Assembly: GCF_905207245.1 (NCBI RefSeq) | Contig: NZ_CAJLKP010000053.1 | Coordinates: forward strand, 1 to 43,275 | Length of the DNA: 43,275 nucleotides | Direction: 5' to 3' | From: an uncultured Bacteroides sp. | GTDB lineage: Bacteria; Bacteroidota; Bacteroidia; Bacteroidales; Bacteroidaceae | Made by a program: the position numbers and the translations under genes | In this document: positions 1 through 8,476 of the stretch, piece by piece | How positions within the stretch are numbered: the first letter of the stretch is position 1 | Layout of the letters: each line of letters opens with the position of its first letter | Notes under the pieces: generated by a model | The model's input: only the letters and a program-made list of their open reading frames with translations | The model's database searches: none | Told to the model about the DNA's origin: nothing

Positions 1-2
1 TT

Positions 3-43
3 CCGAAAGGCACTTGTAGCTTGTAGCCTGTAGCTCGTAACTG
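3..43. repeat. Five-unit heptad repeat, half-copy of a dispersed element
   Basis: After CCGAAA (3-8) come five imperfect 7-bp units: GGCACTT, GTAGCTT, GTAGCCT, GTAGCTC and GTAACTG (9-43). The reverse complement of the same arrangement, with the same CCGAAA/GGCACTT junction, forms the left arm of the symmetric element at 20729-20906; the word CCGAAAGGCACTTGT is identical in both. No flanking hairpin follows position 43, so this is either one arm of an element cut by the window edge or a decayed copy. The remaining stretch up to the sodB start (44-261) is AT-rich and shows no gene or clear promoter. Confidence 0.7.
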
Positions 44-261
44 ATTCAAATCCGTTCAGATAAGGAATAAAAAAGATATTCTTACAATTAAAATATGAAA
101 ATATAAGAAACCTCTGCAAACCGAAACATCGCAATAAAGCAGCTTCTAAAAAAATTAATGGAAATGGAAGAACATTTATAGGATGGAAAACGTTATAATA
201 ACAAAACCATAATTCAAGACAAATTATGAATACGTTATTAACATCATTAATGCTTATAATT

Positions 262-846
262 ATGACTCACGAAATGCCAAAACTTCCATATGCAAACAAT
301 GCATTGGAACCTGTAATCAGTCAGCAAACAATAGATTACCACTATGGTAAGCATTTGCAAACATACGTAAACAACCTCAATAACCTGGTTCCGGGTACGG
401 AGTATGAGAATAAAGATTTAGTGACTATTGTGGCCACTGCACCGGATGGAGCTATCTTCAATAATGCCGGACAAGTTCTGAATCACACCCTCTACTTCTT
501 ACAGTTTTCCCCGAAACCTGCTCACAGTGAGCCCACAGGAAAATTGGCAGAAGCCATCAAACGCGATTTTGGAAGTTTTGACAACTTCAAGAAAGAGTTT
601 GCAGCCGCTTCTGTAGGATTATTCGGATCAGGTTGGTCCTGGTTGTCAGTAGACAAGAATGGAAAACTACACATTACTAAAGAACCTAACGGAAGTAACC
701 CGGTACGTTCCGGCCTCACCCCGTTGTTGGGCTTCGATGTTTGGGAACATGCGTATTATCTTGACTACCAAAACCGTCGCGCCGATCATATCAATGCTCT
801 TTGGGGCATCATCGATTGGGACGTAGTAGGCAGCCGAATGAAATAA
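262..846 (+). CDS. sodB: Superoxide dismutase, Fe/Mn type
   Basis: Cytosolic enzyme that converts superoxide to oxygen and hydrogen peroxide. The 194-residue protein has the usual family length. The metal ligands are visible as His27 (in IDYHYGKH), His75 (in VLNHT), Asp159 and His163 (in FDVWEHAYY). Gln71 in NNAGQV sits where Fe-type enzymes keep their second-sphere glutamine. Gly157, two residues before the Asp ligand, matches the glycine associated with cambialistic (Fe or Mn) enzymes in Porphyromonas and Bacteroides. I chose the ATG at 262, giving MTHEMPKLPY, because it aligns with the family N-terminus; an in-frame ATG at 226 would add 12 unmatched residues. A hairpin follows at 870-909. 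Metal preference is inferred, not shown. Confidence 0.96.
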   Translation: MTHEMPKLPYANNALEPVISQQTIDYHYGKHLQTYVNNLNNLVPGTEYENKDLVTIVATAPDGAIFNNAGQVLNHTLYFLQFSPKPAHSEPTGKLAEAIKRDFGSFDNFKKEFAAASVGLFGSGWSWLSVDKNGKLHITKEPNGSNPVRSGLTPLLGFDVWEHAYYLDYQNRRADHINALWGIIDWDVVGSRMK

Positions 847-869
847 CAACAACATCATAAACTCTTTTT

Positions 870-909
870 AAGCGTACCTTTGTGGATGGTTATTCCCGAA
901 GGTACGCTT
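870..909 (+). terminator. Hairpin terminator after sodB
   Basis: AAGCGTACCTT (870-880) pairs perfectly with AAGGTACGCTT (899-909) across an 18-nt loop. The downstream T-tract is weak (TTTGTG), so termination efficiency is uncertain. Its position 24 bp after the sodB stop supports the call. Confidence 0.65.
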
Positions 910-968
910 TGTGTATCCAATCTAACATCTTTTAAAGAAAAACCTTACCCACTGAAAGCATTTATCAT

Positions 969-976
969 TAACTTTG
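969..976 (+). promoter_or_regulatory. Candidate -7 box for the thiE-type gene
   Basis: TAACTTTG matches the Bacteroides primary sigma factor -7 consensus TAnnTTTG and lies 27 bp before the ATG at 1004. No good -33 TTG was found at the usual spacing. No THI-box riboswitch is apparent upstream. Confidence 0.45.
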
Positions 977-1003
977 CTAAACATAAACGTTTAACAATTA
1001 GAA

Positions 1004-1612
1004 ATGAAGCTTATTGTAGTCACAGCCCCCACATTTTTTGTGGAAGAAGACAAGATTATCACAGCACTTTTTGAAGAAGGGCTGGATATTCTGCACCTGA
1101 GGAAGCCGGAAACACCTGCCATGTATTCTGAGCGCCTTTTGACGCTAATTCCCGAAAAATATCACAAGCGCATCGTTACTCACGAACATTTCTATCTGAA
1201 AGAGGAGTTCGACCTCATGGGTATCCATTTGAACTCACGCAATCCGAATGAACCGCATGACTATTCAGGACACGTCAGTTGCACTTGCCACTCGGTAGAG
1301 GAAGTGAAAAGCAAAAAGCACTTTTATGATTATGTGTTCATGAGTCCGGTTTATGACTGCATCACTAAGCAGGGGACTCTTTCCGGCTATACCCCCGAAG
1401 AGCTACGCGCAGCAGGAAAAGAAAGGATAATTGATACAAAAGTAATGGCTTTAGGTGGAATCACCCCCGATAACATTCTGGAAATAAAAGATTTCGGATT
1501 TGGAGGTGCAGTAGTATTGGGCGACTTATGGAACAAATTCAATGTCTGCACAGACCGGGATTATCTGGGCGTTATCCGTCATTTTAAAAAACTAAAGGAA
1601 ATGGCGGATTAA
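1004..1612 (+). CDS. Thiamine phosphate synthase / TenI family protein
   Basis: A 202-residue TIM-barrel protein of the ThiE/TenI family. ThiE joins the thiazole and pyrimidine halves of thiamine; TenI-like members have other or regulatory roles. Visible family marks are the N-terminal strand MKLIVVTAP, ILHLRKPE (where ThiE has its QLRDK-type phosphate/pyrimidine segment), the strand VFMSPVYD followed by ITKQGT, and the late glycine motifs ALGGIT and GFGGAVVLGDLW. The gene stands alone, far from any other thiamine genes in the window and without a visible riboswitch, and some ThiE signature positions are altered. A TenI-like role is therefore as likely as true synthase activity. It converges on the histidine kinase gene at 1630 with only 17 bp between them. 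Confidence 0.8.
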   Translation: MKLIVVTAPTFFVEEDKIITALFEEGLDILHLRKPETPAMYSERLLTLIPEKYHKRIVTHEHFYLKEEFDLMGIHLNSRNPNEPHDYSGHVSCTCHSVEEVKSKKHFYDYVFMSPVYDCITKQGTLSGYTPEELRAAGKERIIDTKVMALGGITPDNILEIKDFGFGGAVVLGDLWNKFNVCTDRDYLGVIRHFKKLKEMAD

Positions 1613-1629
1613 AAACGAAGTCTGTCAAC

Positions 1630-2514
1630 TTAGAATTTTCCGTATTCCTTGTATTCTATTCCGGCAGGCAAGGTGAAATAGAATGTAGACCCCTCTCCTT
1701 TTTTCGATTCTACACCGATACCACCACCATAATGTTCTACAATGGATTTTGTGATTGAGAGTCCCAAACCCGTACCACGAATATTATAGTTCATCTTCAC
1801 AAAGCGCTCAAAAATAGCCCTACGACTTTCTTCATCAATACCACAACCTGTATCAGCCACATAAAAATAGAAATTATCATTGCTCAAACGACGATAACCA
1901 ATTCGCACACTACCTTGTTCGGTGAACTTCAAGGCATTCTTTACCAAATTATTAACCACCTGCGCAAAACGTACCCGGTCTATCATCAAACGACATTGAG
2001 GCAGTTTCTCTACAAACTCCAGCAGGATTCCCGATGGTCTGGGATGTGCATTCTCAACTGCACATATTTCCTCAATCAGAGCATTCACATCCACATCTCC
2101 GTCATTGTACTCTATCGTATTGGCTTCTATCTTCGAAAAGTCCAATAAGTCATTTATCATCTGAACAAGAAAGTTCTTATTATCATTAATCTCTTTCAAA
2201 AAAATCATCCGTTCTTCCCGGCTCAGATTATCAGTCTCTGCAAGTATATTCGTAAATCCTACGATAGCATTAAGTGGAGTACGTATCTCATGTGTCATAT
2301 TGGCAATGAAGGCATTCTTCAACTGATTACTTTCTTCTGCCACGTCATTTAACTGCTGCAGAGTCTTCAGACGTTTGTTCTTACTCATGGATATAGTAAT
2401 CATAATAACCAAAAGCAACAAAATTATCACCCCAAAACAGAGCAATATAATCTCATTTTTAGAGATAAATTCTGTAACCCAAAATCTATAATATATGGCA
2501 AGATCCGGCTTCAT
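1630..2514 (-). CDS. Short membrane sensor histidine kinase
   Basis: A 294-residue kinase with one membrane helix (about residues 22-42, rich in I, L and V). A short linker is followed by the dimerisation/phosphoacceptor domain with His75 in MTHEIRTPLNA, then the ATPase domain with the N-box (NNLVKNALKF), G1 box (DTGCGID), F-box region and G2 box (GTGLGLS). There is no periplasmic sensor domain, PAS domain or receiver, and no response regulator gene adjoins it. The kinase core resembles that of the large hybrid kinase at 12743-15883, so the two are paralogues. It may be an intact minimal orphan kinase or the surviving 3' part of a longer one; I see no degraded sensor sequence upstream. Its signal is unknown. 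Confidence 0.9.
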   Translation of the reverse strand: MKPDLAIYYRFWVTEFISKNEIILLCFGVIILLLLVIMITISMSKNKRLKTLQQLNDVAEESNQLKNAFIANMTHEIRTPLNAIVGFTNILAETDNLSREERMIFLKEINDNKNFLVQMINDLLDFSKIEANTIEYNDGDVDVNALIEEICAVENAHPRPSGILLEFVEKLPQCRLMIDRVRFAQVVNNLVKNALKFTEQGSVRIGYRRLSNDNFYFYVADTGCGIDEESRRAIFERFVKMNYNIRGTGLGLSITKSIVEHYGGGIGVESKKGEGSTFYFTLPAGIEYKEYGKF

Positions 2515-2622
2515 AAAGTTGGTTATTAAAAAGATTAGGTAATATGATTGTTCTAAGTGGGGACAAATATACTAAAGAAAAAACAAATAAATGATTATTG
2601 AATGCATGTTTTTCAAAAAAAG

Positions 2623-2661
2623 ATAGGCTGCAAACCTATTCAAAAGAGGTTTACAGCCTAT
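2623..2661 (-). terminator. Intrinsic terminator after ppdK
   Basis: A 15-bp stem with one mismatch (2623-2637 with 2647-2661, core AGGCTG/CAGCCT) around a 9-nt loop. Read on the minus strand it is followed by a T-rich tract (CTTTTTTTGAAAAA). It lies directly downstream of the ppdK stop. Confidence 0.85.
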
Positions 2662-2682
2662 AAATATCAGATTTTAGAAATA

Positions 2683-5409
2683 TTATTTCAAATCTTCAAT
2701 CGCTGCCTGAGCCGCTGCCAGTCGTGCGATAGGAACTCTGAACGGAGAACAGCTTACATAGTTCAAACCTACCTTATGGCAGAATTTCACTGATGAAGGT
2801 TCACCACCATGTTCACCACAAATACCACACTTCAAATCCGGACGGATGGCACGGCCTTTTTCAGTAGCCATGCGCACCAACTGACCTACACCATTCTGGT
2901 CAAGAACCTGGAACGGGTCTACCTTCAAGATTTTCTTTTCCAGATAAACCGGAAGGAATGAAGCAATATCATCGCGTGAATAACCGAATGTCATCTGCGT
3001 CAAATCATTCGTACCGAATGAGAAGAACTCGGCAGAAGAAGCAATGCGATCAGCAGTCAATGCAGCGCGAGGAATTTCAATCATTGTACCTACCTTGAAA
3101 TCGATACTATCGCCCAACTCTTCAAAGAGTGTAGCAGCTTCTTCACGAATCACCTTTTCTTGTTCTTTGAACTCATACAAAATACCGGTCAGCGGAACCA
3201 TGATTTCGGGATGTGTCTCCACACCTTCTTTCTTCAGTTCCAAAGCAGCACCCAGAATGGCGCGCGTCTGCATCTGCGTGATTTCAGGATACGTATTGCC
3301 CAAACGACATCCACGGTGTCCCAACATCGGATTGTGTTCGCAAAGCGACTCTACACGTTGCTGGATGTAATGCAGACTAACTCCCATTGCATCCGCCATT
3401 TCCTGTTGTCCCTTCAAATCGTGGGGAACAAACTCATGCAAAGGAGGATCGAGCAAACGCACAGTCACCGGACAACCTTCCATAGCCTTGAAGATACCCT
3501 TAAAGTCAGCTTGCTGGTAAGGCAAAATCTTAGCCAGAGCTTTGCGGCGTCCTTCTGCATCTTCTGCAAGAATCATCTCACGCATAGCTTTAATTTTTTC
3601 ACCTTCGAAGAACATGTGCTCCGTACGACAAAGTCCGATACCTACAGCACCGAAATTACGTGCTACTCCAGCATCATGGGGAGTATCCGCATTAGTGCGA
3701 ACCTGAAGTTTCGTATATTTATCAGCCAGTTCCATCAATTCTGCAAAATCTCCGGAAAGTTCGGCAGCTTTCGTTTCTACCTGCCCCTTATAAACCACAC
3801 CTGTACTACCATTCAATGAAATGTAATCGCCTTCTTTCAACAGAACGCCATCTATTTCCACAGTGCGGGCTTTATAATCAATATTCAATGCGCCGGCACC
3901 GGATACACAACATTTACCCATGCCACGGGCAACAACGGCTGCGTGAGAAGTCATACCACCACGGGCAGTAAGAATACCTTCTGCAACTGCCATACCAGCC
4001 AAGTCTTCGGGAGAAGTTTCAATACGTACCATTACGATACGCTTGCCGGCAGCATGCCATTCGGCAGCATCGTCTGCAAAGAACACGATTTGTCCCGTAG
4101 CAGCCCCCGGAGATGCAGGAAGACCGCGAGTCAGAGCTTTGGCTTGCTTCAAAGCGGACTTATCAAATACCGGGTGAAGCAATTCATCCAGCTTGTTGGG
4201 CTCACAACGCATCAATGCAGTCTTTTCATCAATCATACCTTGATGAAGCAGATCCATTGCAATCTTCACCATCGCCGCACCGGTACGTTTACCATTACGT
4301 GTTTGGAGGAACCAGAGTTTGCCATCCTGAACGGTGAACTCCATGTCCTGCATATCTTTATAATGATTTTCCAGTTTGGTCTGGATAGCATCCAACTCCT
4401 TATAGATTTCCGGCATAGCCTCTTCCATTGACGGATATTTGGCAGCACGTTCTTCTTCACTGACACCTGCCAATTCCGCCCAGCGCTGTGAACCGATCTT
4501 TGTAATCTGTTGCGGCGTACGGATACCGGCTACCACGTCTTCACCCTGTGCGTTAATCAGATATTCACCATTGAACAAATCTTCGCCAGTGGCAGCGTCA
4601 CGGCTAAAGCAAACACCTGTAGCCGAAGTTTCACCCATATTACCAAATACCATTGCCTGCACAGTAACAGCAGTACCCCATTCATCAGGTATACTCTCCA
4701 TTTTGCGATACAGGATAGCACGTTCATTCATCCAAGAGTTGAACACTGCACAAACTGCGCCCCATAATTGCTCATAAGCACAAGTCGGGAAGTCTTTTCC
4801 GGTTTGTTTCTTAACAGCAGCTTTGAATTTCGTCACCAGTTCTTTCAAGTCTTCCACTGTCAGTTCATTATCCAGCTTCACACCCTTCGCATGCTTCACT
4901 TCTTCAATGATAGCCTCAAACGGGTCGATGTCTTCTTTATTCGTCGGCTTCATGCCCAACACCACGTCACCATACATTTGTACGAAACGACGGTAAGAGT
5001 CCCATGCAAAACGGGCATTGCCTGTTTTACGCGTCAAACCTTCTACTACTTCATCATTCAAACCCAGATTAAGGATCGTATCCATCATACCCGGCATGGA
5101 AGCACGGGCGCCTGAACGAACGGATACCAATAATGGATTTTCTATATCACCGAATTTAGAACGCATCAACGTTTCTACGTTTGCAATAGCATTTTCAACT
5201 TCGCTTTTCAACAGGGCAACAACTTTTTCCTGCCCCATCTCATTATATTCGGTACAAACCTCAGTCGTGATTGTAAAACCGGGAGGAACCGGAACCCCGA
5301 TAAGGTTCATTTCGGCAAGGTTGGCACCTTTGCCCCCCAAAAGATTCTTCATGTCGGCCTTTCCTTCTGCCTGACCGTTACCAAAGGTATAAACTCTTTT
5401 TTTGTCCAT
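2683..5409 (-). CDS. ppdK: Pyruvate, phosphate dikinase
   Basis: Interconverts pyruvate, ATP and phosphate with phosphoenolpyruvate, AMP and pyrophosphate, at the glycolysis/gluconeogenesis branch point common in gut anaerobes. At 908 residues it is full length. The order is an N-terminal ATP-grasp nucleotide-binding domain (LLGGKGANLAEM near the start, SVRSGARASMPGMMDT), a central phosphohistidine domain with the catalytic His near residue 489 (GGMTSHAAVVARG), and a C-terminal PEP/pyruvate TIM barrel (GLCRTEHMFF, LGHRGCRLG, FGTNDLTQ, and the catalytic-cysteine region CGICGEHGG). It is monocistronic: divergent from the rlmD-like gene and ending at the 2623-2661 terminator. A -7 box lies at 5452-5459. 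Confidence 0.97.
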   Translation of the reverse strand: MDKKRVYTFGNGQAEGKADMKNLLGGKGANLAEMNLIGVPVPPGFTITTEVCTEYNEMGQEKVVALLKSEVENAIANVETLMRSKFGDIENPLLVSVRSGARASMPGMMDTILNLGLNDEVVEGLTRKTGNARFAWDSYRRFVQMYGDVVLGMKPTNKEDIDPFEAIIEEVKHAKGVKLDNELTVEDLKELVTKFKAAVKKQTGKDFPTCAYEQLWGAVCAVFNSWMNERAILYRKMESIPDEWGTAVTVQAMVFGNMGETSATGVCFSRDAATGEDLFNGEYLINAQGEDVVAGIRTPQQITKIGSQRWAELAGVSEEERAAKYPSMEEAMPEIYKELDAIQTKLENHYKDMQDMEFTVQDGKLWFLQTRNGKRTGAAMVKIAMDLLHQGMIDEKTALMRCEPNKLDELLHPVFDKSALKQAKALTRGLPASPGAATGQIVFFADDAAEWHAAGKRIVMVRIETSPEDLAGMAVAEGILTARGGMTSHAAVVARGMGKCCVSGAGALNIDYKARTVEIDGVLLKEGDYISLNGSTGVVYKGQVETKAAELSGDFAELMELADKYTKLQVRTNADTPHDAGVARNFGAVGIGLCRTEHMFFEGEKIKAMREMILAEDAEGRRKALAKILPYQQADFKGIFKAMEGCPVTVRLLDPPLHEFVPHDLKGQQEMADAMGVSLHYIQQRVESLCEHNPMLGHRGCRLGNTYPEITQMQTRAILGAALELKKEGVETHPEIMVPLTGILYEFKEQEKVIREEAATLFEELGDSIDFKVGTMIEIPRAALTADRIASSAEFFSFGTNDLTQMTFGYSRDDIASFLPVYLEKKILKVDPFQVLDQNGVGQLVRMATEKGRAIRPDLKCGICGEHGGEPSSVKFCHKVGLNYVSCSPFRVPIARLAAAQAAIEDLK

Positions 5410-5451
5410 AATATAAATTTAAGTTTCTCGATTGTGATTTTTTTCTGTTCG

Positions 5452-5459
5452 CAAATCTA
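5452..5459 (-). promoter_or_regulatory. Candidate -7 box for ppdK
   Basis: On the minus strand this reads TAGATTTG, a match to TAnnTTTG, 42 bp before the ppdK ATG. At a 19-bp distance upstream the sequence is TTT, a weak -33 match. Confidence 0.6.
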
Positions 5460-5573
5460 AGTATATTTCGCATACTAGAAAACTTTTTGAGAAAAAACTT
5501 TCTATCAAAATGCAATTTCGACATTGCAATCTTTAATATTTCACTTCATAGAGAGAAATCCCGAAAAAATGTC

Positions 5574-5581
5574 TATTTTTG
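5574..5581 (+). promoter_or_regulatory. Candidate -7 box for the rlmD-like gene
   Basis: TATTTTTG matches TAnnTTTG and ends 28 bp before the GTG start at 5610. No convincing -33 element was seen. Confidence 0.5.
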
Positions 5582-5609
5582 CAGAATAATTTATTAGACT
5601 GGTGTAAAA

Positions 5610-7037
5610 GTGGCAAGAAATAGAAAAGAGCTTCCCCTACTGGAGAAAGTGACAATAACGGATGTGGCTGCCGAAGGAAAAGCCATCGCAAAGGTCAATG
5701 ATTTGGTTATTTTCGTACCTTATGTCGTTCCCGGAGATGTAGTAGACCTGCAAATTAAGAGAAAAAAGCATCATTATGCAGAAGCCGTAGCGGTGAAGTT
5801 CCACGAATATTCTCGTGAAAGAGCTGTTCCATTCTGCCAACACTATGGTGTATGTGGTGGTTGTAAATGGCAAGTTCTCCCCTATTCCGAACAAATCAAG
5901 TACAAACAAAAGCAGGTGACGGACAACCTGACTCGCATCGGGAAAATAGAACTTCCAGAGATTTCCCCTATTCTCGGTTCAGAGAAAACGCAGTTTTATA
6001 GAAATAAACTGGAGTATACTTTTTCAAACAAACGTTGGCTGACGGAAGAAGAAATAAAACAGAATGTGGTATATGACCAGATGAATGCCGTAGGTTTCCA
6101 TATTCCCAACGCTTTCGATAAAGTATTGGCCATAGAAAAGTGCTGGCTACAGGATGATATTTCCAATCGCATCCGCAATGCCGTGCGTGATTACGCTTAC
6201 GAGCACAACTATCCATTCATCAACCTGCGCACTCAGGAAGGTATGTTGCGTAATATGATTGTCCGCACATCCACCACCGGAGAGCTGATGGTTATCCTCA
6301 TTGCAAAAATAGAAGAAGACGGAGAAATGCCACTATTCAAGCAACTCCTGCAATATGTAGCAGATACATTCCCTGAAATCACTTCTCTTCTATACATTAT
6401 TAATAATAAGCGGAACGATACTGTCACCGACCTGGATGTATATACCTTCAAAGGTAAAGACCACATCTTCGAGGAAATGGAAGGATTGCGTTTTAAGGTG
6501 GGACCTAAATCATTCTACCAAACCAATTCAGAGCAGGCATATAATCTCTATAAGATAGCGCGTGATTTTGCCGGACTGACCGGAAAGGAACTGGTATACG
6601 ACCTTTATACGGGCACAGGAACCATCGCTAACTTCGTTTCCAAACAAACCCGCCAGGTCATCGGCATCGAATATGTGCCCGAAGCTATTGAAGATGCAAA
6701 GGTAAATGCAGAAATCAACGGAATTGAAAATACGCTATTCTTTGCCGGTGATATGAAGGATATGCTGACGCAGGATTTCATTAACGAATATGGTCGTCCG
6801 GATGTTATCATCACTGATCCCCCACGGGCAGGTATGCACCAGGATGTAGTAGATGTAATCTTATTCGCTGAACCGAAACGCATTGTATATGTAAGCTGTA
6901 ACCCTGCCACCCAGGCACGCGACTTGCAATTGCTTGACGTGAAATATAAAGTGAAAGCCGTGCAACCGGTAGATATGTTCCCACACACTCACCATGTGGA
7001 AAACGTAGTACTGCTGGAACTAAGAAATGAAGACTGA
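5610..7037 (+). CDS. 23S rRNA (uracil-5-)-methyltransferase, RlmD/TrmA family
   Basis: A SAM-dependent enzyme that methylates C5 of a uridine in rRNA (or tRNA). Domains in order: an N-terminal TRAM RNA-binding domain (about residues 10-65), the iron-sulphur cysteine set beginning Cys76, Cys82 and Cys85 (FCQHYGVCGGCKW), then the Rossmann methyltransferase domain with YDLYTGTGTIANF for SAM, ITDPPRAGMH, and the catalytic-cysteine motif YVSCNPATQARDL. At 475 residues it fits the family. The start is a GTG (5610); no ATG gives a better N-terminus. Members of this family differ in target (U1939, U747 or tRNA U54), which cannot be decided from the sequence alone. The RluA-type gene follows 39 bp downstream and is probably co-transcribed. 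Confidence 0.9.
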   Translation: MARNRKELPLLEKVTITDVAAEGKAIAKVNDLVIFVPYVVPGDVVDLQIKRKKHHYAEAVAVKFHEYSRERAVPFCQHYGVCGGCKWQVLPYSEQIKYKQKQVTDNLTRIGKIELPEISPILGSEKTQFYRNKLEYTFSNKRWLTEEEIKQNVVYDQMNAVGFHIPNAFDKVLAIEKCWLQDDISNRIRNAVRDYAYEHNYPFINLRTQEGMLRNMIVRTSTTGELMVILIAKIEEDGEMPLFKQLLQYVADTFPEITSLLYIINNKRNDTVTDLDVYTFKGKDHIFEEMEGLRFKVGPKSFYQTNSEQAYNLYKIARDFAGLTGKELVYDLYTGTGTIANFVSKQTRQVIGIEYVPEAIEDAKVNAEINGIENTLFFAGDMKDMLTQDFINEYGRPDVIITDPPRAGMHQDVVDVILFAEPKRIVYVSCNPATQARDLQLLDVKYKVKAVQPVDMFPHTHHVENVVLLELRNED

Positions 7038-7076
7038 GAATTAATCACTAATCACTAACCATTAATCACCATCAAC

Positions 7077-7994
7077 GTGGCAAGAGGAAAAATAGTAGCA
7101 CGAGCCCGCACTCAATACACGGACTACACAGTTAAAGAACCAATTGAGCTTATGGAGTTTCTGGCAGCCAAGATGCCGGACGCCAGCCGCACCAAACTAA
7201 AATCACTGCTCAGCAAGCGAGTGGTATTTGTAGACAGTGTGATAACCACTCAATACAACTTCCCGCTTAAACCGGGTATGAAAGTACAAATCAGCCGCGA
7301 TAAAGGCAAAAAGGAGTTTCATAATAAGCTGCTGAAGATTGTATATGAGGATGCGTATATCATTGTGGTGGAAAAGATGCAGGGATTGTTATCAGTCAGC
7401 ACCGAACGCCAGAAAGAACGCACTGCCTACCATATCTTAAATGAATACGTACAGCGTTCGAACGGACGTGGCAGTAGTGTCTATATCGCCCACCGCCTCG
7501 ACCGCGATACTTCGGGGTTGATGATGTTTGCCAAAGACGAAAAGACGCAGTTTACTTTGCGTGATAACTGGCATGACATTGTGACCGACCGTCGTTATGT
7601 AGCTGTGGTTAACGGAGAAATGGAAAAGAACGCCGGCTGTGTGGTATCCTGGCTTACGGACCGTATGCTTTATGTCTATTCCAGTCCGACGGATGACGGA
7701 GGACAAAAATCCATTACGCACTACCGCACCATTAAACGTGCCAACGGTTATTCTTTGGTAGAGTTGAACCTGGAAACAGGACGCAAGAACCAAATTCGTG
7801 TGCATATGCAAGATTTGGGACATCCTATTATTGGTGATGGACGTTATGGCCTGGAAGAAGTGAATCCTATCGGGCGCTTGGCGCTACATGCTTTCAAACT
7901 CTGTTTCTATCATCCGGTGACGGGAGAGTTAATGCAGTTTGAGACACCTTATCCGTCAGATTTCAAAAGATTGTTTCTAAAGAGAAAAGATTAA
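7077..7994 (+). CDS. RluA-family pseudouridine synthase
   Basis: Isomerises uridine to pseudouridine in structured RNA. The 305-residue protein has an N-terminal S4-like RNA-binding segment (about residues 18-75) and a pseudouridine synthase domain with the catalytic motif HRLDRDTSGLMMF, the aspartate being the nucleophile. It also has the late family motif GRKNQIRVHMQDLGHPIIGD. The start is a GTG at 7077, as in the upstream gene. Paired with an rRNA methyltransferase gene, it probably forms an RNA-modification operon; the exact target uridine is not predictable. A perfect palindromic terminator follows. Confidence 0.92.
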   Translation: MARGKIVARARTQYTDYTVKEPIELMEFLAAKMPDASRTKLKSLLSKRVVFVDSVITTQYNFPLKPGMKVQISRDKGKKEFHNKLLKIVYEDAYIIVVEKMQGLLSVSTERQKERTAYHILNEYVQRSNGRGSSVYIAHRLDRDTSGLMMFAKDEKTQFTLRDNWHDIVTDRRYVAVVNGEMEKNAGCVVSWLTDRMLYVYSSPTDDGGQKSITHYRTIKRANGYSLVELNLETGRKNQIRVHMQDLGHPIIGDGRYGLEEVNPIGRLALHAFKLCFYHPVTGELMQFETPYPSDFKRLFLKRKD

Positions 7995-8000
7995 ACGAAC

Positions 8001-8044
8001 ATAATAAAAGCGGGTCACTTTATAAAGTGACCCGCTTTTATTAT
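8001..8044. terminator. Perfect 44-bp palindromic bidirectional terminator
   Basis: The whole interval is self-complementary, with A-rich left and T-rich right flanks around a GC core (AGCGGGTCACTT and its complement). It lies between convergent genes, the pseudouridine synthase (+) and the lipoprotein (-), and can serve both strands. Confidence 0.93.
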
Positions 8045-8050
8045 ATATTT

Positions 8051-8458
8051 TTATTCCATTTCTAATACAAAATTGAATCCCGGACTATCATCCGACACAT
8101 GAAATGTACCTCGCAACTGATTTCCTGTCACTCTGACATTGTCCATATAAGAAATTCCTGCCCTGCCATAATCTAATACAAGATTATTACTAAAATCATC
8201 TTCCCACCACCATTGAAAGCGGTAATTCATATAACGAGCTCCATCATATGAATAATACTGATATTCTTCACCGAATCCATCACCTCCAAAAGTAAATGTA
8301 CTGAAAAGGGGGGCACCATTGTCAGCATTCATACCAACATCTCCCGTCCATGCACGACCAATTATTACCGATTCTATACTATATTGGTCATCGTCGTCAC
8401 ATGATGCCAGACTTAAAGTCAACACACATGCAAATATAAAATATAGATATTTCTTCAT
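8051..8458 (-). CDS. Small predicted surface lipoprotein (paralogue of neighbour)
   Basis: A 135-residue protein with a lipoprotein signal peptide: charged MKKY, a hydrophobic core, and the lipobox LASC with the lipidated Cys20. Four aspartates follow the cysteine (CDDDD), the acidic pattern that marks surface-exposed lipoproteins in Bacteroidetes. The mature part is about 115 residues, rich in aromatic residues and predicted beta strands (RFQWWWEDDFSNNLVLDY). It is recognisably related to the next protein: RAWTG/RTWVD, FQWWWEDD/FSWRWADN and YMDNVRVTGNQLRG/YFENVWVRDHYLSG align in the same order. The family is unknown to me; a small beta-barrel or lipocalin-like fold is possible. It lies 18 bp downstream of its paralogue, probably in the same transcript. 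Confidence 0.75.
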   Translation of the reverse strand: MKKYLYFIFACVLTLSLASCDDDDQYSIESVIIGRAWTGDVGMNADNGAPLFSTFTFGGDGFGEEYQYYSYDGARYMNYRFQWWWEDDFSNNLVLDYGRAGISYMDNVRVTGNQLRGTFHVSDDSPGFNFVLEME

Positions 8459-8476
8459 TTCCGTTATATTTTAATA

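Noticed and set aside
880..1074. 64-codon frame between sodB and the thiE-type gene
   Set aside because: It runs through the sodB terminator and the thiE -7 box and overlaps the thiE start in another frame; nothing recognisable in its translation.
2602..2793. 63-codon plus-strand frame over the ppdK terminator
   Set aside because: It covers the ppdK terminator hairpin and the ppdK 3' end on the opposite strand; no family resemblance.
3160..3819. Long (219-codon) frame antisense to ppdK
   Set aside because: Same reasoning: inside a highly conserved gene, with no domain and no promoter-like box.
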